A DNA stretch of 64,000 nt, from the NCBI RefSeq assembly GCF_025660475.1, contig NZ_JAOUSF010000002.1:682001-746000 (forward strand), given 5' to 3'. Shown one piece after another: positions 1 through 9,833 of the stretch (its first letter is position 1; each line of letters starts with the position of its first letter). Below the pieces are notes generated by a model, which had not been told where the DNA came from, searched no databases, and was given only the letters and a program-made list of their open reading frames with translations. The stretch is from Perspicuibacillus lycopersici (lineage in GTDB: Bacteria > Bacillota > Bacilli > Bacillales > Caldibacillaceae). Both the position numbers and the translations under genes were made by a program.

Positions 1-1
1 G

Positions 2-136
2 AAAAGTGATTATGTTCGCCTACAAGCAGATTTAGAAAAGCTTACATTTGTTGGCGGTAATGGGGCTCAAACAGAAAAAGTATTGGAGAGTATGGAAATA
101 GAGCTTCGCGAGTTAAGAAGAATGTTAGAGGCATAA
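2..136 (+). CDS. SE1832-like small protein, C-terminal part
   Basis: An open frame enters from the left edge and ends at a TAA, leaving 44 codons. The visible residues form a charged, probably coiled-coil helix (SDYVRLQADLEKL ... ELRELRRMLEA). From memory this resembles the end of the roughly 60-residue SE1832 family of Bacillales proteins of unknown function. The start lies outside the window, so neither length nor promoter can be judged. A strong hairpin follows the stop. The family assignment is tentative; that it is a coding 3' end is fairly sure because the frame ends right before a terminator. Confidence 0.55.
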   Translation, partial: KSDYVRLQADLEKLTFVGGNGAQTEKVLESMEIELRELRRMLEA

Positions 137-150
137 TTACTTCTCATAGT

Positions 151-184
151 AAAAGGACCTTATTTAAAAAATAAGGTCCTTTTG
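151..184. terminator. bidirectional terminator
   Basis: Perfect inverted repeat AAAAGGACCTTATT / AATAAGGTCCTTTT with a 4-base loop and T/A runs on both sides. It separates the convergent partial gene and the CorC-type gene and can serve both. Confidence 0.85.
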
Positions 185-210
185 ATTTATTGTTTAAAAG
201 CGGCGAACTA

Positions 211-1539
211 TTAATCGTCGTCCTCTTCTCCATCTTCCAAATCTAATTTCGTAATCATTACTTTATCGACTCGGACATGGTCCATGTCTACCACTTCCAG
301 CTTCAAGTCTTCAATTTGAACAAAATCGCCAACCTTCGGAATGTCCCCAATTTGCATGGTAATAAGTCCCCCGAGGGTATGGAAATTATTTCCTCCCCGT
401 AGCTCTGGCGAGTCCTCTAAATCGAAGTAGCGTCTGAAAGTATCTATAGAAATAAGTCCATCTGCAAGCCAAGTTTCTTCATCTCTCTGCATGATTTGTG
501 GATCTGACATATCTTCCTTCAATGGCATATCACCAATAATATTTTCCATAAAATCGTGAAGTGTAACGAATCCTTCGATACCGCCATATTCATCGATAAC
601 AACCGCTTCATGCTGTCCAGATTTCTTCAATGTTTCCAATGCTTGGAACACCTTCATCGGTTCAGGGAGCACTAACGTGTCCTTCATACATTCTTCTAAT
701 GTAAACGGTTCCCCGCTTGCCATTTTCGCAAAAACTTCTTTCGTATGAACGATCCCTTGAAAATTGTCCAAACTTCCCTTCCCAACCGGAAATTTTGAGT
801 GGAGACTTTCATTCATTTTCTTTAAGTTTTCTTCTAGTGGTTTATCAATATCAATCCAAACCAACTGGGTACGTGGTGTTAAAATATCGCCTAATCGTTT
901 GTCTCCCATATAAAAGATTTGCTCGACTAAATCTTGTTCAATTTGTTCGACTACTCCACTATATACACCTTGCTCAATTAACTGTGTAATTTCTTCCTCA
1001 GTTACATCATATTCTTTCGTTGGTTTGATTTTTAGTAATTTTAATATTATTTCCGTTGATTTACTTAAAATCCAAATTAGCGGTCTACCAATTTTCGAGA
1101 AATAATACATCGGCTTCGATATGATTAATGCAATCTTTTCGGGATCTGACATCCCAATTCGCTTCGGTACCAATTCCCCGATAATTAATGATAAGTAAGT
1201 TGTTAAACCCACAACTACAAATAAGCTAAACTGGGCACTAAAGGGTGCTAAAAAGTCTACTTTTTTCACATAGACAGATAATTGATTTGCAATCGTTGCA
1301 CCACCGAAAGCCCCTGTAATAACTCCAATTAACGTAATTCCAATTTGAATTGTCGATAATAATTGGGTTGGATTTTCAGCTAATTTTAATGCATAGCTTG
1401 CACGAGAGTTACCTTCCTCCGCAAGTTTTTCTAATCTCCCTTTTCGAGAGGTTACGATACTTATTTCTGTCATCGCGAAAATACCATTTGCAATAATTAA
1501 AATAAATACGATAATGACGGATGTCCACAGACTGTCCAA
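211..1539 (-). CDS. CNNM/CorC-type membrane protein (hemolysin C family)
   Basis: Membrane protein of 442 residues with the standard HlyC/CorC layout: an N-terminal CNNM (DUF21) domain with about four membrane segments (residues 1-190), a pair of CBS domains (about 205-330) and a C-terminal CorC_HlyC domain (about 345-430) that ends in an acidic tail (GEEDDD). Family members have been linked to Mg2+/Co2+ or sodium homeostasis; in B. subtilis the group includes YhdP and YhdT. The start is a TTG (MDSLWTS) behind a GGAATGGTG-like site, right before the first membrane helix. It is monocistronic between the terminator on its 3' side and a long AT-rich gap upstream. Which ion it serves cannot be told from sequence. 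Confidence 0.85.
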   Translation of the reverse strand: MDSLWTSVIIVFILIIANGIFAMTEISIVTSRKGRLEKLAEEGNSRASYALKLAENPTQLLSTIQIGITLIGVITGAFGGATIANQLSVYVKKVDFLAPFSAQFSLFVVVGLTTYLSLIIGELVPKRIGMSDPEKIALIISKPMYYFSKIGRPLIWILSKSTEIILKLLKIKPTKEYDVTEEEITQLIEQGVYSGVVEQIEQDLVEQIFYMGDKRLGDILTPRTQLVWIDIDKPLEENLKKMNESLHSKFPVGKGSLDNFQGIVHTKEVFAKMASGEPFTLEECMKDTLVLPEPMKVFQALETLKKSGQHEAVVIDEYGGIEGFVTLHDFMENIIGDMPLKEDMSDPQIMQRDEETWLADGLISIDTFRRYFDLEDSPELRGGNNFHTLGGLITMQIGDIPKVGDFVQIEDLKLEVVDMDHVRVDKVMITKLDLEDGEEDDD

Positions 1540-1909
1540 AAGCTAATTCACCATTCCTTACATTGATAAAATTTTTTTAAATCTCATTATAACACATTTT
1601 GTCCTATACGAATATATTTTATCATACTTATCTTATGTTTGAATGTAAAATGTGAAGTATCGTCAATTTTATTAACAGACTTGTCTTTCGAAAATAAACC
1701 GTTTGATTTTTTAGGACAATCCCTTCAGCTTAAGGAATCCCCCGTACATTTTCAGCCCTCGTATTTTAGAATATTCCTCAAAAACATTTTCCGCATAGTA
1801 TTCTCAATATAGGGCATAGTAACATTTGATTTTTTCCATTCCTTATACTTTATAGGATATTATTTCCAATATTTTTCAAAAAAAGCGTAATTATATGGAA
1901 GTGATTGGA
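1540..1909. other. divergent intergenic region
   Basis: About 370 bases between the divergent CorC-type gene and ykoS. It is AT rich and must carry both promoters, but I could not pick a convincing -35/-10 pair. No RNA gene or open frame with a ribosome binding site was seen. Confidence 0.4.
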
Positions 1910-3595
1910 ATGTCCGTTGAAAATAACCGAAACGAAAGAGCTTATTTTTTAGTTGCATTGCTTTTAATTTTGATATTCGTCTCCCCTTTGTTTCTATTCG
2001 GTGAAAATGCCCATCTCCGTGTACATGATAATTTAGATTCTAATATTGCTTGGTATCGCGTACTAGTCCGTAGTGGCGAACTATTTGGAAATGCAGATAC
2101 TGTAATCCCACAAGTAATTAATGGCTTACCACGTTATTCCTATGGTTCCGAATGGAGTGGGATTGTTTGGTTACACGCTATATTTCCACCAATGCTCGCA
2201 TATACCCTCAGTCAAACAATTACTCGTGTATTTGCTTTTATTGGTATGTATTTATTTTTGAGGGAATTTCTTGTAAAAGATGATCATGCTTCCGTCATCC
2301 GGATCGGCGTTTCTGTTGCATTTGCTCTCACTCCGTTTTGGCCTTCTGGTATGCTAAGCACGTTAGGTCAACCATTAGCTTTATGGGCATTTTTAAAAAT
2401 TCGCGCTGGCCGTGCGAGCCTTCGTGAATGGCTTACCATCGGATTACTTCCGTTTTACGCAAGTATCGTACTTGGATTCTTCTATTTTCTCGCAGCTATT
2501 AGCTTCCTATGGTTATATGACTTAATTTTCAAAGGAAGGTGGAACCTCCGTTTTATTAGTAGCATTGCTTTGATGACTATCCTTTTTTTGCTAGTGGAGT
2601 ACCGTCTCGTATTTGCAACCTTTTTCTTGGAAGAGGTGAGTCATCGAGTTGAATTCATTTCCTCTCGACACGAGCTAATCCGTTCCTTGAAACTATCGAT
2701 TAAGAATTTTGTTCTCGGCCATAACCACGTGATGACCGTTCATACTATTATAATTTTACCCCTATATTTCCTAGTATTAGGGCTAATCATTTACCGACGA
2801 GAGTGGAAAAAAGAACGACTATTTATTTTGCTACTCATTGTAAACTATCTTTTATCCCTATGGTATGCACTATGGTTTAACGTTTTATGGATTCCGCTCA
2901 AGGAGAGAATATCGTTTTTAAACACCTTTAATTTTGCTCGGTTTCATTTTTTGCGTCCGCTTATTATTTATTCGAGCTTTGCCATCGGGAGCTATTATTT
3001 ATGGAGGATTGGCTGGAGAAAGCTTACCTATGGAATAATCATCGCACAAATTATGATTCTCCTTCCTTTTAACGAAGAAATTCATTACCGGTTTATTCAC
3101 CATAGTCCAACCTTTAAACAATTTTACGCAGAAGAACAGTTTAACGAAATCGCCCAGTTTATTAAACAACCAAAATCATCTTACCGAGTGGCAAGTATAG
3201 GTATCCACCCTGCTATTGCGCAATACAACGGATTTTACACATTGGATACTTACAATAATTTCTATCCACTTACATATAAATACAAATTCAGGAAAATAAT
3301 AGAAAATGAATTAGCAAAAAATCATAAGCTAAAAACATACTTCGATGAATGGGGCAGCAGATGCTATATATTTGTCGATGAGCTTGGAAAGAAATATGAT
3401 TACCAAAAAAATGCGAAAAAGGTTATTAACCATTTGCAATTAAATAGCGATGCTTTTTATGATTTAGGCGGTCGCTATATTTTTTCAGGTGTTCCAATCG
3501 GAAATGCAGAAGAAAATCAATTACAGTTGTTAAAAATTTTTGAGCATCGGGATTCTGCCTGGAAAATTTATTTATATAAAGTAATAAATACTTAA
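1910..3595 (+). CDS. ykoS: DUF6044 polytopic membrane protein (YkoS-like)
   Basis: Integral membrane protein of about 561 residues with many hydrophobic helices, matching B. subtilis YkoS (DUF6044). The fold resembles GT-C type membrane glycosyltransferases, and the extracytoplasmic loop early in the protein (HDNLDSNIAWYR) holds acidic residues. I chose the ATG at 1910 (MSVENN) because GGAAGTGATTGGA sits just upstream of it; an in-frame ATG at 1895 has no ribosome binding site. It lies 45 bases before a GtrB/DPM1-type glycosyltransferase, the same pair as ykoS-ykoT. The likely role is transfer of a lipid-linked sugar to an envelope polymer; the acceptor is unknown. Confidence 0.75.
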   Translation: MSVENNRNERAYFLVALLLILIFVSPLFLFGENAHLRVHDNLDSNIAWYRVLVRSGELFGNADTVIPQVINGLPRYSYGSEWSGIVWLHAIFPPMLAYTLSQTITRVFAFIGMYLFLREFLVKDDHASVIRIGVSVAFALTPFWPSGMLSTLGQPLALWAFLKIRAGRASLREWLTIGLLPFYASIVLGFFYFLAAISFLWLYDLIFKGRWNLRFISSIALMTILFLLVEYRLVFATFFLEEVSHRVEFISSRHELIRSLKLSIKNFVLGHNHVMTVHTIIILPLYFLVLGLIIYRREWKKERLFILLLIVNYLLSLWYALWFNVLWIPLKERISFLNTFNFARFHFLRPLIIYSSFAIGSYYLWRIGWRKLTYGIIIAQIMILLPFNEEIHYRFIHHSPTFKQFYAEEQFNEIAQFIKQPKSSYRVASIGIHPAIAQYNGFYTLDTYNNFYPLTYKYKFRKIIENELAKNHKLKTYFDEWGSRCYIFVDELGKKYDYQKNAKKVINHLQLNSDAFYDLGGRYIFSGVPIGNAEENQLQLLKIFEHRDSAWKIYLYKVINT

Positions 3596-3640
3596 GCTGT
3601 CCGATACAAAAACAGCTTCGTACAGGAGGAAGAAATAATC

Positions 3641-4678
3641 GTGCAAAGTCCGTTACCATTGCTAACCATTGTAGTTCCTTGCTATAACGAAGAGGAAGTG
3701 TTACCTGCAACCATCGCGCAGCTTTCCTCTGTGTTAGCGGAATTAACCAATTTAGCACTTATTCATGAGAAAAGTAATCTCCTTTTTGTTGATGACGGTA
3801 GCAACGACCGAACATGGTCACTAATTGCGATGGAAAGTGTTCGAAGTCCATTTGTGACAGGAATTAAGCTTGCCCGAAATGTCGGCCATCAAAAGGCTAT
3901 TTTAGCAGGTCTTGAGATAGCAAAAACTAAATGCGACTGCGCCATTACAATTGACGCAGACTTACAGGATGATATATCCGTTATCCAGACGTTTATCGAA
4001 AAATATCACGAAGGCTATGATATTGTGTATGGAGTTCGCGATAGTCGGGATACTGACTCGTTTTTTAAAAAGCGGACTGCCCTTGGTTTTTACCGGTTAA
4101 TGAAAAGATTAGGGATTCCACTAGTTGCCAATCATGCGGATTTCCGATTGTTAAACAGGAGAGCATTAACGGAATTATCTCGCTACCAAGAAGAAAATGT
4201 CTTTTTGCGTGGTATTATTCCGCTTCTCGGGCTTCATTCCACTAAAATTTATTATGATCGGAAGGAACGGTTGGCAGGGAAAACAAAGTATCCATTAAAA
4301 AAGATGCTTTCGTTTGCATTAGAGGGGATTACCTCCTTCTCTATTACCCCCATCCGATTTATTACATTATTAGGGGGAGTATTATTTTTATTTAGTTTAG
4401 TAGCTGGTAGCTATGCGTTAATGCAAAAGTTCTTTGGCTACACAAGAGATGGTTGGACCTCTTTAATGATTTCCATTTGGTTTATTGGTGGCTTACAATT
4501 AGTAGCTATTGGGATAATTGGAGAATATATCGGAAAAATTTATCAAGAAGTAAAGCACCGTCCAAAGTATACGATAGATATTGATTTGTATACGAATCCT
4601 ATGCTTAATTCACAACAGGATACCTTAACTTTTCATATGGGAAATAATCGGCTCCGCGATAAAGGATCTTCGCATTAA
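3641..4678 (+). CDS. ykoT: GT2 polyprenyl-phosphate glycosyltransferase (YkoT-like)
   Basis: A GT2 enzyme of 345 residues of the DPM1/GtrB type: an N-terminal catalytic domain (VPCYNEEE near residue 13, LFVDDGSNDRTW near 46, TIDADLQDD near 108 as the DxD region) followed by two C-terminal membrane helices (about 235-300). These enzymes load a sugar from a nucleotide donor onto undecaprenyl phosphate at the inner membrane face. The start is a GTG behind AGGAGGAAG. It forms an operon with the DUF6044 gene just upstream, the probable user of the lipid-linked sugar. Neither the sugar nor the polymer can be read from sequence. Confidence 0.85.
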   Translation: MQSPLPLLTIVVPCYNEEEVLPATIAQLSSVLAELTNLALIHEKSNLLFVDDGSNDRTWSLIAMESVRSPFVTGIKLARNVGHQKAILAGLEIAKTKCDCAITIDADLQDDISVIQTFIEKYHEGYDIVYGVRDSRDTDSFFKKRTALGFYRLMKRLGIPLVANHADFRLLNRRALTELSRYQEENVFLRGIIPLLGLHSTKIYYDRKERLAGKTKYPLKKMLSFALEGITSFSITPIRFITLLGGVLFLFSLVAGSYALMQKFFGYTRDGWTSLMISIWFIGGLQLVAIGIIGEYIGKIYQEVKHRPKYTIDIDLYTNPMLNSQQDTLTFHMGNNRLRDKGSSH

Positions 4679-4721
4679 TCTCACCACTGCCCGAAATTGG
4701 GAAGGTGGGATTGTTTCATTT
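4679..4721 (+). terminator. probable terminator after ykoST
   Basis: Imperfect stem TCTCACC / GGTGGGA with an inner CCC / GGG pairing, followed by TTGTTTCATTT. It directly abuts the ykoT stop codon. Confidence 0.5.
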
Positions 4722-4959
4722 ATTTAAAGGAATTTTCAAGATCCTTCCGAATTATTTAACGAATGATAAGAAAATTCACAGTAAACTTACTTTGATTTCA
4801 TACTTTACCTATCGGAAATATCGTAATATAGTATAAATTGTTTGTTGATATTAATTTTATCTATCATTTTGGCTATACATAAACGCCACAATAATAACAC
4901 AAGATAATAGATGAATATCTTCTATTAGCAATACTTTAAAATTCGAGGAGGATAAGACT

Positions 4960-6348
4960 TTGAATACATTTTTAGTCATTATTAATATTATTGTTCTGCT
5001 GTTACTTATTGCAGGTCTCTATACAATGCAGAAAAAACATGTTTCATTTTCTAAACGTGTTTTCCTTGCACTAGGAATTGGTATTGTGTTTGGGGTGGTT
5101 CTGCAATTAATTTATAGTACAGATTCGTATGTTACTACCGAAACAATTAATTGGTTTAATATCGTCGGTACTGGTTATGTAAGATTATTACAAATGATTG
5201 TTATGCCATTAGTATTCATTTCAATCGTTGCCGCATTTACAAGACTTAAACTAATGAATAATCTTGGAAAAATCAGCTTTTTAGTTATCGGTATTTTATT
5301 AGCTACTACTGCAATTGCTGCTGCAATCGGTATCGGTTCTGCACTTGGCTTTGGCTTAGATGGTGTAAACTTACAAGCAGGTGATATGGAAAACGCAAAA
5401 AATGCAGAGCTTGTTGAACGAGTTGCCACAGTGGAAGGGTTAACTATTCCACAACAAATTATTGATTTCATTCCGTCTAACCCATTCTCTGATTTAACTG
5501 GTGCTCGTCCAACTTCTACGATCGCGGTCGTAATATTTGCAGCCTTTATCGGAGTTGCATATTTAGGTGTGAAAAGAAAACAACCAGAGCATGCGGAGAC
5601 ATTTTCGAAGCTTATTGATGCATTCTATTCGATTATCATGCGTGTCGTTACGTTAATTTTACGTTTAACTCCATATGGAATTTTAGCATTAATGACGAAA
5701 ATGATGGCGACAAGCGATTATAATGCGATTATTAAATTAGGTAAGTTCGTACTCGCTTCTTATCTTGCATTAATCTTAATGTTCATCGTTCATCTATTGT
5801 TGATTAGCTTAGTAAAATTAAGCCCAGTTCAATATGTAAAAAAAGCATTTCCTACAATAACATTTGCTTTTACATCTCGTTCTAGTGCAGCAACTTTGCC
5901 AATGAATATTAAAACACAAACAGATAATTTTGGTGTGTCAGAGGGGATTGCTAACTTTGCTGGTTCCTTCGGGTTAACGATTGGCCAAAATGGATGTGCC
6001 GGAATTTATCCAGCAATGCTTGCCATTATGGTAGCACCGACTGCTGGTATTAATCCATTAGATCCTAGCTTTATCATTACAGTAATTCTTGTAGTCATGA
6101 TTAGTTCCTTTGGTGTTGCCGGTGTTGGTGGTGGAGCAACATTCGCATCCTTAATTGTATTATCCGTATTAAACCTACCAGTTGCAATTGTCGGTCTATT
6201 AATTTCCGTTGAACCGTTAATTGATATGGGACGTACTGCACTAAATGTAAGTGGTAGTATGACATCGGGAATTTTAACTAGTAAAATCACTGGTGATTTA
6301 GACAAAGAAGTCTTTAATGACCCAACTGTCCAAAATGTACAGGAATAA
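4960..6348 (+). CDS. tcyP: L-cystine sodium symporter TcyP
   Basis: Dicarboxylate/amino acid:cation symporter family protein of 462 residues, very like B. subtilis TcyP (YhcL), which imports L-cystine. An N-terminal extension with helices precedes the core; the reentrant-loop and substrate motifs are visible (FAFTSRSSAATLP near residue 304, and the IGQNGCAGIYPAMLA segment around residue 345). The start is a TTG behind GAGGAGGATAAGAC. It is monocistronic with a strong terminator. In B. subtilis tcyP is controlled by CymR; the 240-base AT-rich leader here may hold such a site but I could not identify one with confidence. Confidence 0.9.
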   Translation: MNTFLVIINIIVLLLLIAGLYTMQKKHVSFSKRVFLALGIGIVFGVVLQLIYSTDSYVTTETINWFNIVGTGYVRLLQMIVMPLVFISIVAAFTRLKLMNNLGKISFLVIGILLATTAIAAAIGIGSALGFGLDGVNLQAGDMENAKNAELVERVATVEGLTIPQQIIDFIPSNPFSDLTGARPTSTIAVVIFAAFIGVAYLGVKRKQPEHAETFSKLIDAFYSIIMRVVTLILRLTPYGILALMTKMMATSDYNAIIKLGKFVLASYLALILMFIVHLLLISLVKLSPVQYVKKAFPTITFAFTSRSSAATLPMNIKTQTDNFGVSEGIANFAGSFGLTIGQNGCAGIYPAMLAIMVAPTAGINPLDPSFIITVILVVMISSFGVAGVGGGATFASLIVLSVLNLPVAIVGLLISVEPLIDMGRTALNVSGSMTSGILTSKITGDLDKEVFNDPTVQNVQE

Positions 6349-6383
6349 GGAAAATTAAAAAAGGAGACGTATATTGCCTCCTC

Positions 6384-6423
6384 AAAATGCCGAGAAAGGG
6401 ATATCTTTCTCGGCATTTTTTTA
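6384..6423. terminator. terminator between tcyP and the convergent MFS gene
   Basis: Stem AAATGCCGAGAAAG / CTTTCTCGGCATTT with a short GGATAT loop, followed by a T run on the plus strand. Confidence 0.9.
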
Positions 6424-6492
6424 AAAATAGAAATTAAAAATTCCTATCTTGGAATTTTATCACTACTAAAAGAACTAAGTTTAATCGTTTAC

Positions 6493-7773
6493 TCAAATGC
6501 TCTTAGTTGATTGGACGGATACTTCTTCCTTTGTGTTCGGTACACGGAGCAAGATAAGTGCACCAATAACAAACAAAATAACGAGTGCAAATACACCGGT
6601 GTTCGTATTGCCTGAAATTTGTGCCGTAACCCCCAATAGTAGTGGTCCAGCAACCGCTGCAAACTTCCCAAACACATTAAAGAAACCAAAAAATTCATTG
6701 GAGGATTCTTTCGGAACAAGTTTTCCAAAATAGGAACGACTCAATGATTGAATTCCCCCTTGTGCAACACCAACTAGCATCGCAAGAATCCAAAAATCTA
6801 AAGCGGAATCAAGGAAGAAGGCATAGCAACAAATAAAAATGTAAATACATATGCCAATCATAATCATTCTTTTATCCCCATATTTATTTCCCATAGTCCC
6901 AAATAGGATAGAAAACGGTGCAGCAACAACTTGGGTAACAAATAGGACAATTAATAATGTATTTGAATCAATTCCTAAATCGGAACCATAAGCAGTAGAC
7001 ATTTTTATAATCGTATTAACTCCATCAATATAAAAGAAGTATGCAAGTAAAAATAAGAATAACGGTCGATAAACCTTAATATTTTTAAAGGTAAAAAGCA
7101 ATTTTTTGAAACTAGACGTAACAGGCTTAGGAACTCGATCAACGTAATACTTTTGCTCGACATTTTTCAGCATTGGAATAGTAAATACTCCCCACCATAA
7201 AGCAGTTATAACGAAGGCAATTTGGCTTGCAACTGTAACGGATAATGGAATAACACTTTGTTGGGCTAATACAATAATCGCAATGGAAAGGATAAACGGA
7301 ATGGTACTTCCAATATATCCTAAAGCAAAGCCATTGGCGGAGATTCGATTCATTCGTTTCTCTGTTGTAACATCGACAAGAAAGGCATCATAAAAAACAT
7401 TAGCCCCTGCAAAGCCGATTGAAGTTATGAGATATACCACTAATAAAATAAACCATTGTTCAATCGGAACAGCCGCAAGCAGTAAAGTGAACACAATTCC
7501 TAGTGTTGAAAAAAAGGTAAAAAACCGTTTCTTAAAACCTCGAAAATCTGCTATCGTGCCTAAAATCGGCGCAAGAAGTGCGACAATCAAGGTTGCCAAA
7601 GAATTTGCATAGCCCCAATAGGCAGTGGACGTGGAGGCAGATATGCCAGCTTCAGTTGCTGCAGACTTAAAATAAAGTGGTAAAATAGCCGTTACAATGA
7701 CAATTGTATAAGCAGAATTCGCCCAATCGTATAAAGCCCAACTTCTTTCCGATGAAGTCATTTTTTTCTCCAA
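6493..7773 (-). CDS. MFS transporter, Atg22/UMF1 type
   Basis: A 12-helix major facilitator of 426 residues. The N-terminal WALYDWANSAY motif (residues 12-22) is diagnostic of the Atg22-like UMF1 group, named after a yeast vacuolar amino acid effluxer. The substrate of bacterial members is generally unknown. The first helix, the cytoplasmic GTIADFRGFKKR loop (residues 70-81) and the second half with NKYGDKR are intact. The start is a TTG behind GGGGGA; an ATG four codons later (behind GGAG) is an alternative. It stands alone, with no partner gene to suggest a substrate. Confidence 0.8.
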   Translation of the reverse strand: MEKKMTSSERSWALYDWANSAYTIVIVTAILPLYFKSAATEAGISASTSTAYWGYANSLATLIVALLAPILGTIADFRGFKKRFFTFFSTLGIVFTLLLAAVPIEQWFILLVVYLITSIGFAGANVFYDAFLVDVTTEKRMNRISANGFALGYIGSTIPFILSIAIIVLAQQSVIPLSVTVASQIAFVITALWWGVFTIPMLKNVEQKYYVDRVPKPVTSSFKKLLFTFKNIKVYRPLFLFLLAYFFYIDGVNTIIKMSTAYGSDLGIDSNTLLIVLFVTQVVAAPFSILFGTMGNKYGDKRMIMIGICIYIFICCYAFFLDSALDFWILAMLVGVAQGGIQSLSRSYFGKLVPKESSNEFFGFFNVFGKFAAVAGPLLLGVTAQISGNTNTGVFALVILFVIGALILLRVPNTKEEVSVQSTKSI

Positions 7774-8063
7774 ATTAATCCCCCATTTACGATCGTTATC
7801 TATAAAAATCCACTAAAGATACTTCTTTAACGACTTCCCATTAAGGATAATTTTCACTAGATTAACAAATAAAGATTCCATTTTATCTTGTGAAATACAT
7901 CGTAATAGCGCCATTTTTTGATACGTTTGTTTCTTAGTTACATTGTACACTTTCCGTATAAAGTTTAATGTCGAAGATTGTAAAGTTATTTTTAATATTC
8001 TATTATTTTTTATGTGCTTTAAACTTATAGAAGAACCCAAAAATTGCTCCATCGAAAAAAAGA
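7774..8063. other. intergenic region, nothing recognised
   Basis: AT-rich gap between the MFS gene and the terminator of the ABC exporter. A long minus-strand frame crosses it but runs through the terminator and has no ribosome binding site, so I do not call a gene. It probably carries the MFS promoter. Confidence 0.4.
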
Positions 8064-8106
8064 TAAAAAAAAGATGATGTGTAAAAAACACATCATCTTT
8101 TTTTAT
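8064..8106 (-). terminator. terminator of the ABC exporter gene
   Basis: Perfect stem AAAAAGATGATGTGT / ACACATCATCTTTTT with an A-rich loop of five bases, just past the exporter stop codon. Confidence 0.9.
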
Positions 8107-8117
8107 AAAAGGCATGT

Positions 8118-9833
8118 TTATCTTTGAAACTGCACCTGATGAAGCTTTGCAAACACTCCACCTTGCTCTATTAACTCCTCATGGCTTCCTTCTTCCGCAA
8201 TACCATCTTCAGTTACAACAATAATTTTATCTGCATTACGAATTGTTGCTAGACGATGAGCAATTACTAATGTTGTCCGATTTTCTGCTAACTCATTAAG
8301 TGCCTGTTGAATAATCATTTCCGTTTCTGTATCCAATGCAGAAGTCGCTTCATCAAGAATCAAGATTGGAGGATTTTTCAAGAACATCCTGGCAATGGCT
8401 ATCCGTTGTTTTTGGCCACCAGATAGCTTCATCCCCCGTTCTCCAACCTGTGTTTCAAGTCCTGCTGGTAAGGAAAGAATGAATTCTTCTAAATGCGCCT
8501 TTTTCGCAGCCTCCATTATTTCCTGATCGGAGGCATCTAATTTCCCGTAAGCAATATTTTCCCTTAATGTACCAGTAAATAAAAAGACATCCTGTTGTAC
8601 GATTCCGATTTGCGAACGAAGGGATTTTTTCGTCATATTTCGAATATCAATACCATCGATCGTAATTTGTCCGTCGGTTACATCATAAAATCTTGGTATA
8701 AGCGAGCAAATTGTAGATTTCCCCGCACCAGATGGTCCAACAAAAGCGACTGTTTGTCCCGCCTGAATCGTCAAATTAATATTGCGTAATATCGATTTAT
8801 TATTCTCATAGTGAAAGGAAACATGATGAAACGCTATATCCCCAGCTAAGTATGGAATATCGATTGCGTCCTCAACGTCCACTACATCAGGCTGGCTGTC
8901 AATCAAATCGTTAAAACGTTTAAAACCTGCCATTCCTTTCGGATATAACTCCATAATTGCACTTATTTTTTCAACAGGTTTAAAGAGCACATTTACATAT
9001 AAAACAAATCCTACTAACTGACCATAGGAAAGCTGTTCACGAAAACTTAACCATGCACCGACAACGAGCACTAAAAGTGTCACTAAGCGTGTCATCATAT
9101 AAATACTCGAGTTCGTATACGCCATTACTTGGTACGCTTCTAGCTTCGCTTTTCGGAATCGATTGTTGTCACCGGAAAACCGGTTAATTTCATATTCTTC
9201 ATTTGTAAACGATTGAACGACACGGACACCAGAAACGGTATCCTCAATTCGAGCATTTATATCGGCAATTTTTTCGTACATGTTTTTCCATGCTTTATTC
9301 ATGCGAATATTACAGAAGGTAATGACCCAGACAAGTAACGGAACCACTAATATTGTAATAAGCGCTAATTGTACATTCACTGTCAGCATAATCCAAAATG
9401 CCCCTATAAAAGTCATGATGGCAATGAAAAGATCTTCTGGACCATGATGGGCAAGCTCCCCAATATCAAACAAATCATTGGTAATATGACTCATCACATG
9501 CCCTGTTTTTGTATTATCAAAAAAGCGAAATGATTGTCGTTGCACATGATTATATAATTGCTTACGCATATCTGTTTCAATATTTATTCCAAGCATGTGC
9601 CCTAAGTAGTTTACAATGTATTGTAAATAAGTACTCATTAAATAAAATACAAGCAGCCCGATACTTACCGAAACAATAGTGGACCAATTACCGGCAGGCA
9701 ATAATTGGTCAATAAACCATTGCACTGCAAGTGGAAAAGCAAGCTCTAATATCGCAACAATTACTGCACTAGTAAAATCAATGGTAAATAACCTTTTATG
9801 CGGTTTATAATAGGATAAAAAACGTCGAATCAT
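8118..9833 (-). CDS. ABC exporter half-transporter (YgaD-like)
   Basis: Fused permease/ATPase half-transporter of 571 residues. The six-helix type-1 exporter domain covers about residues 1-310, and the nucleotide-binding domain covers 335-571 with Walker A (GPSGAGKST), Q-loop (GIVQQDVFLF), signature (LSGGQKQR), Walker B (ILILDEATSALD) and switch His (IAHRLATI). All ATPase residues are present, so it is probably active as a homodimer. It resembles B. subtilis YgaD. Such exporters move lipids, drugs or peptides; the cargo here is unknown. The start is an ATG with AAGGGG about ten bases upstream. Monocistronic. Confidence 0.9.
   Translation of the reverse strand: MIRRFLSYYKPHKRLFTIDFTSAVIVAILELAFPLAVQWFIDQLLPAGNWSTIVSVSIGLLVFYLMSTYLQYIVNYLGHMLGINIETDMRKQLYNHVQRQSFRFFDNTKTGHVMSHITNDLFDIGELAHHGPEDLFIAIMTFIGAFWIMLTVNVQLALITILVVPLLVWVITFCNIRMNKAWKNMYEKIADINARIEDTVSGVRVVQSFTNEEYEINRFSGDNNRFRKAKLEAYQVMAYTNSSIYMMTRLVTLLVLVVGAWLSFREQLSYGQLVGFVLYVNVLFKPVEKISAIMELYPKGMAGFKRFNDLIDSQPDVVDVEDAIDIPYLAGDIAFHHVSFHYENNKSILRNINLTIQAGQTVAFVGPSGAGKSTICSLIPRFYDVTDGQITIDGIDIRNMTKKSLRSQIGIVQQDVFLFTGTLRENIAYGKLDASDQEIMEAAKKAHLEEFILSLPAGLETQVGERGMKLSGGQKQRIAIARMFLKNPPILILDEATSALDTETEMIIQQALNELAENRTTLVIAHRLATIRNADKIIVVTEDGIAEEGSHEELIEQGGVFAKLHQVQFQR

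Noticed and set aside
3426-3758. Minus-strand frame of 110 codons across the ykoS-ykoT junction
   Set aside because: It is antisense to two well-supported genes and shows no recognisable protein features.
4722-4959. CymR operator before tcyP
   Set aside because: Several AT-rich half sites are present, but none matches well enough to name.
7813-8115. Open frame of 100 codons on the minus strand after the ABC exporter
   Set aside because: It runs through the exporter's terminator hairpin, has no ribosome binding site and has composition unlike its neighbours.
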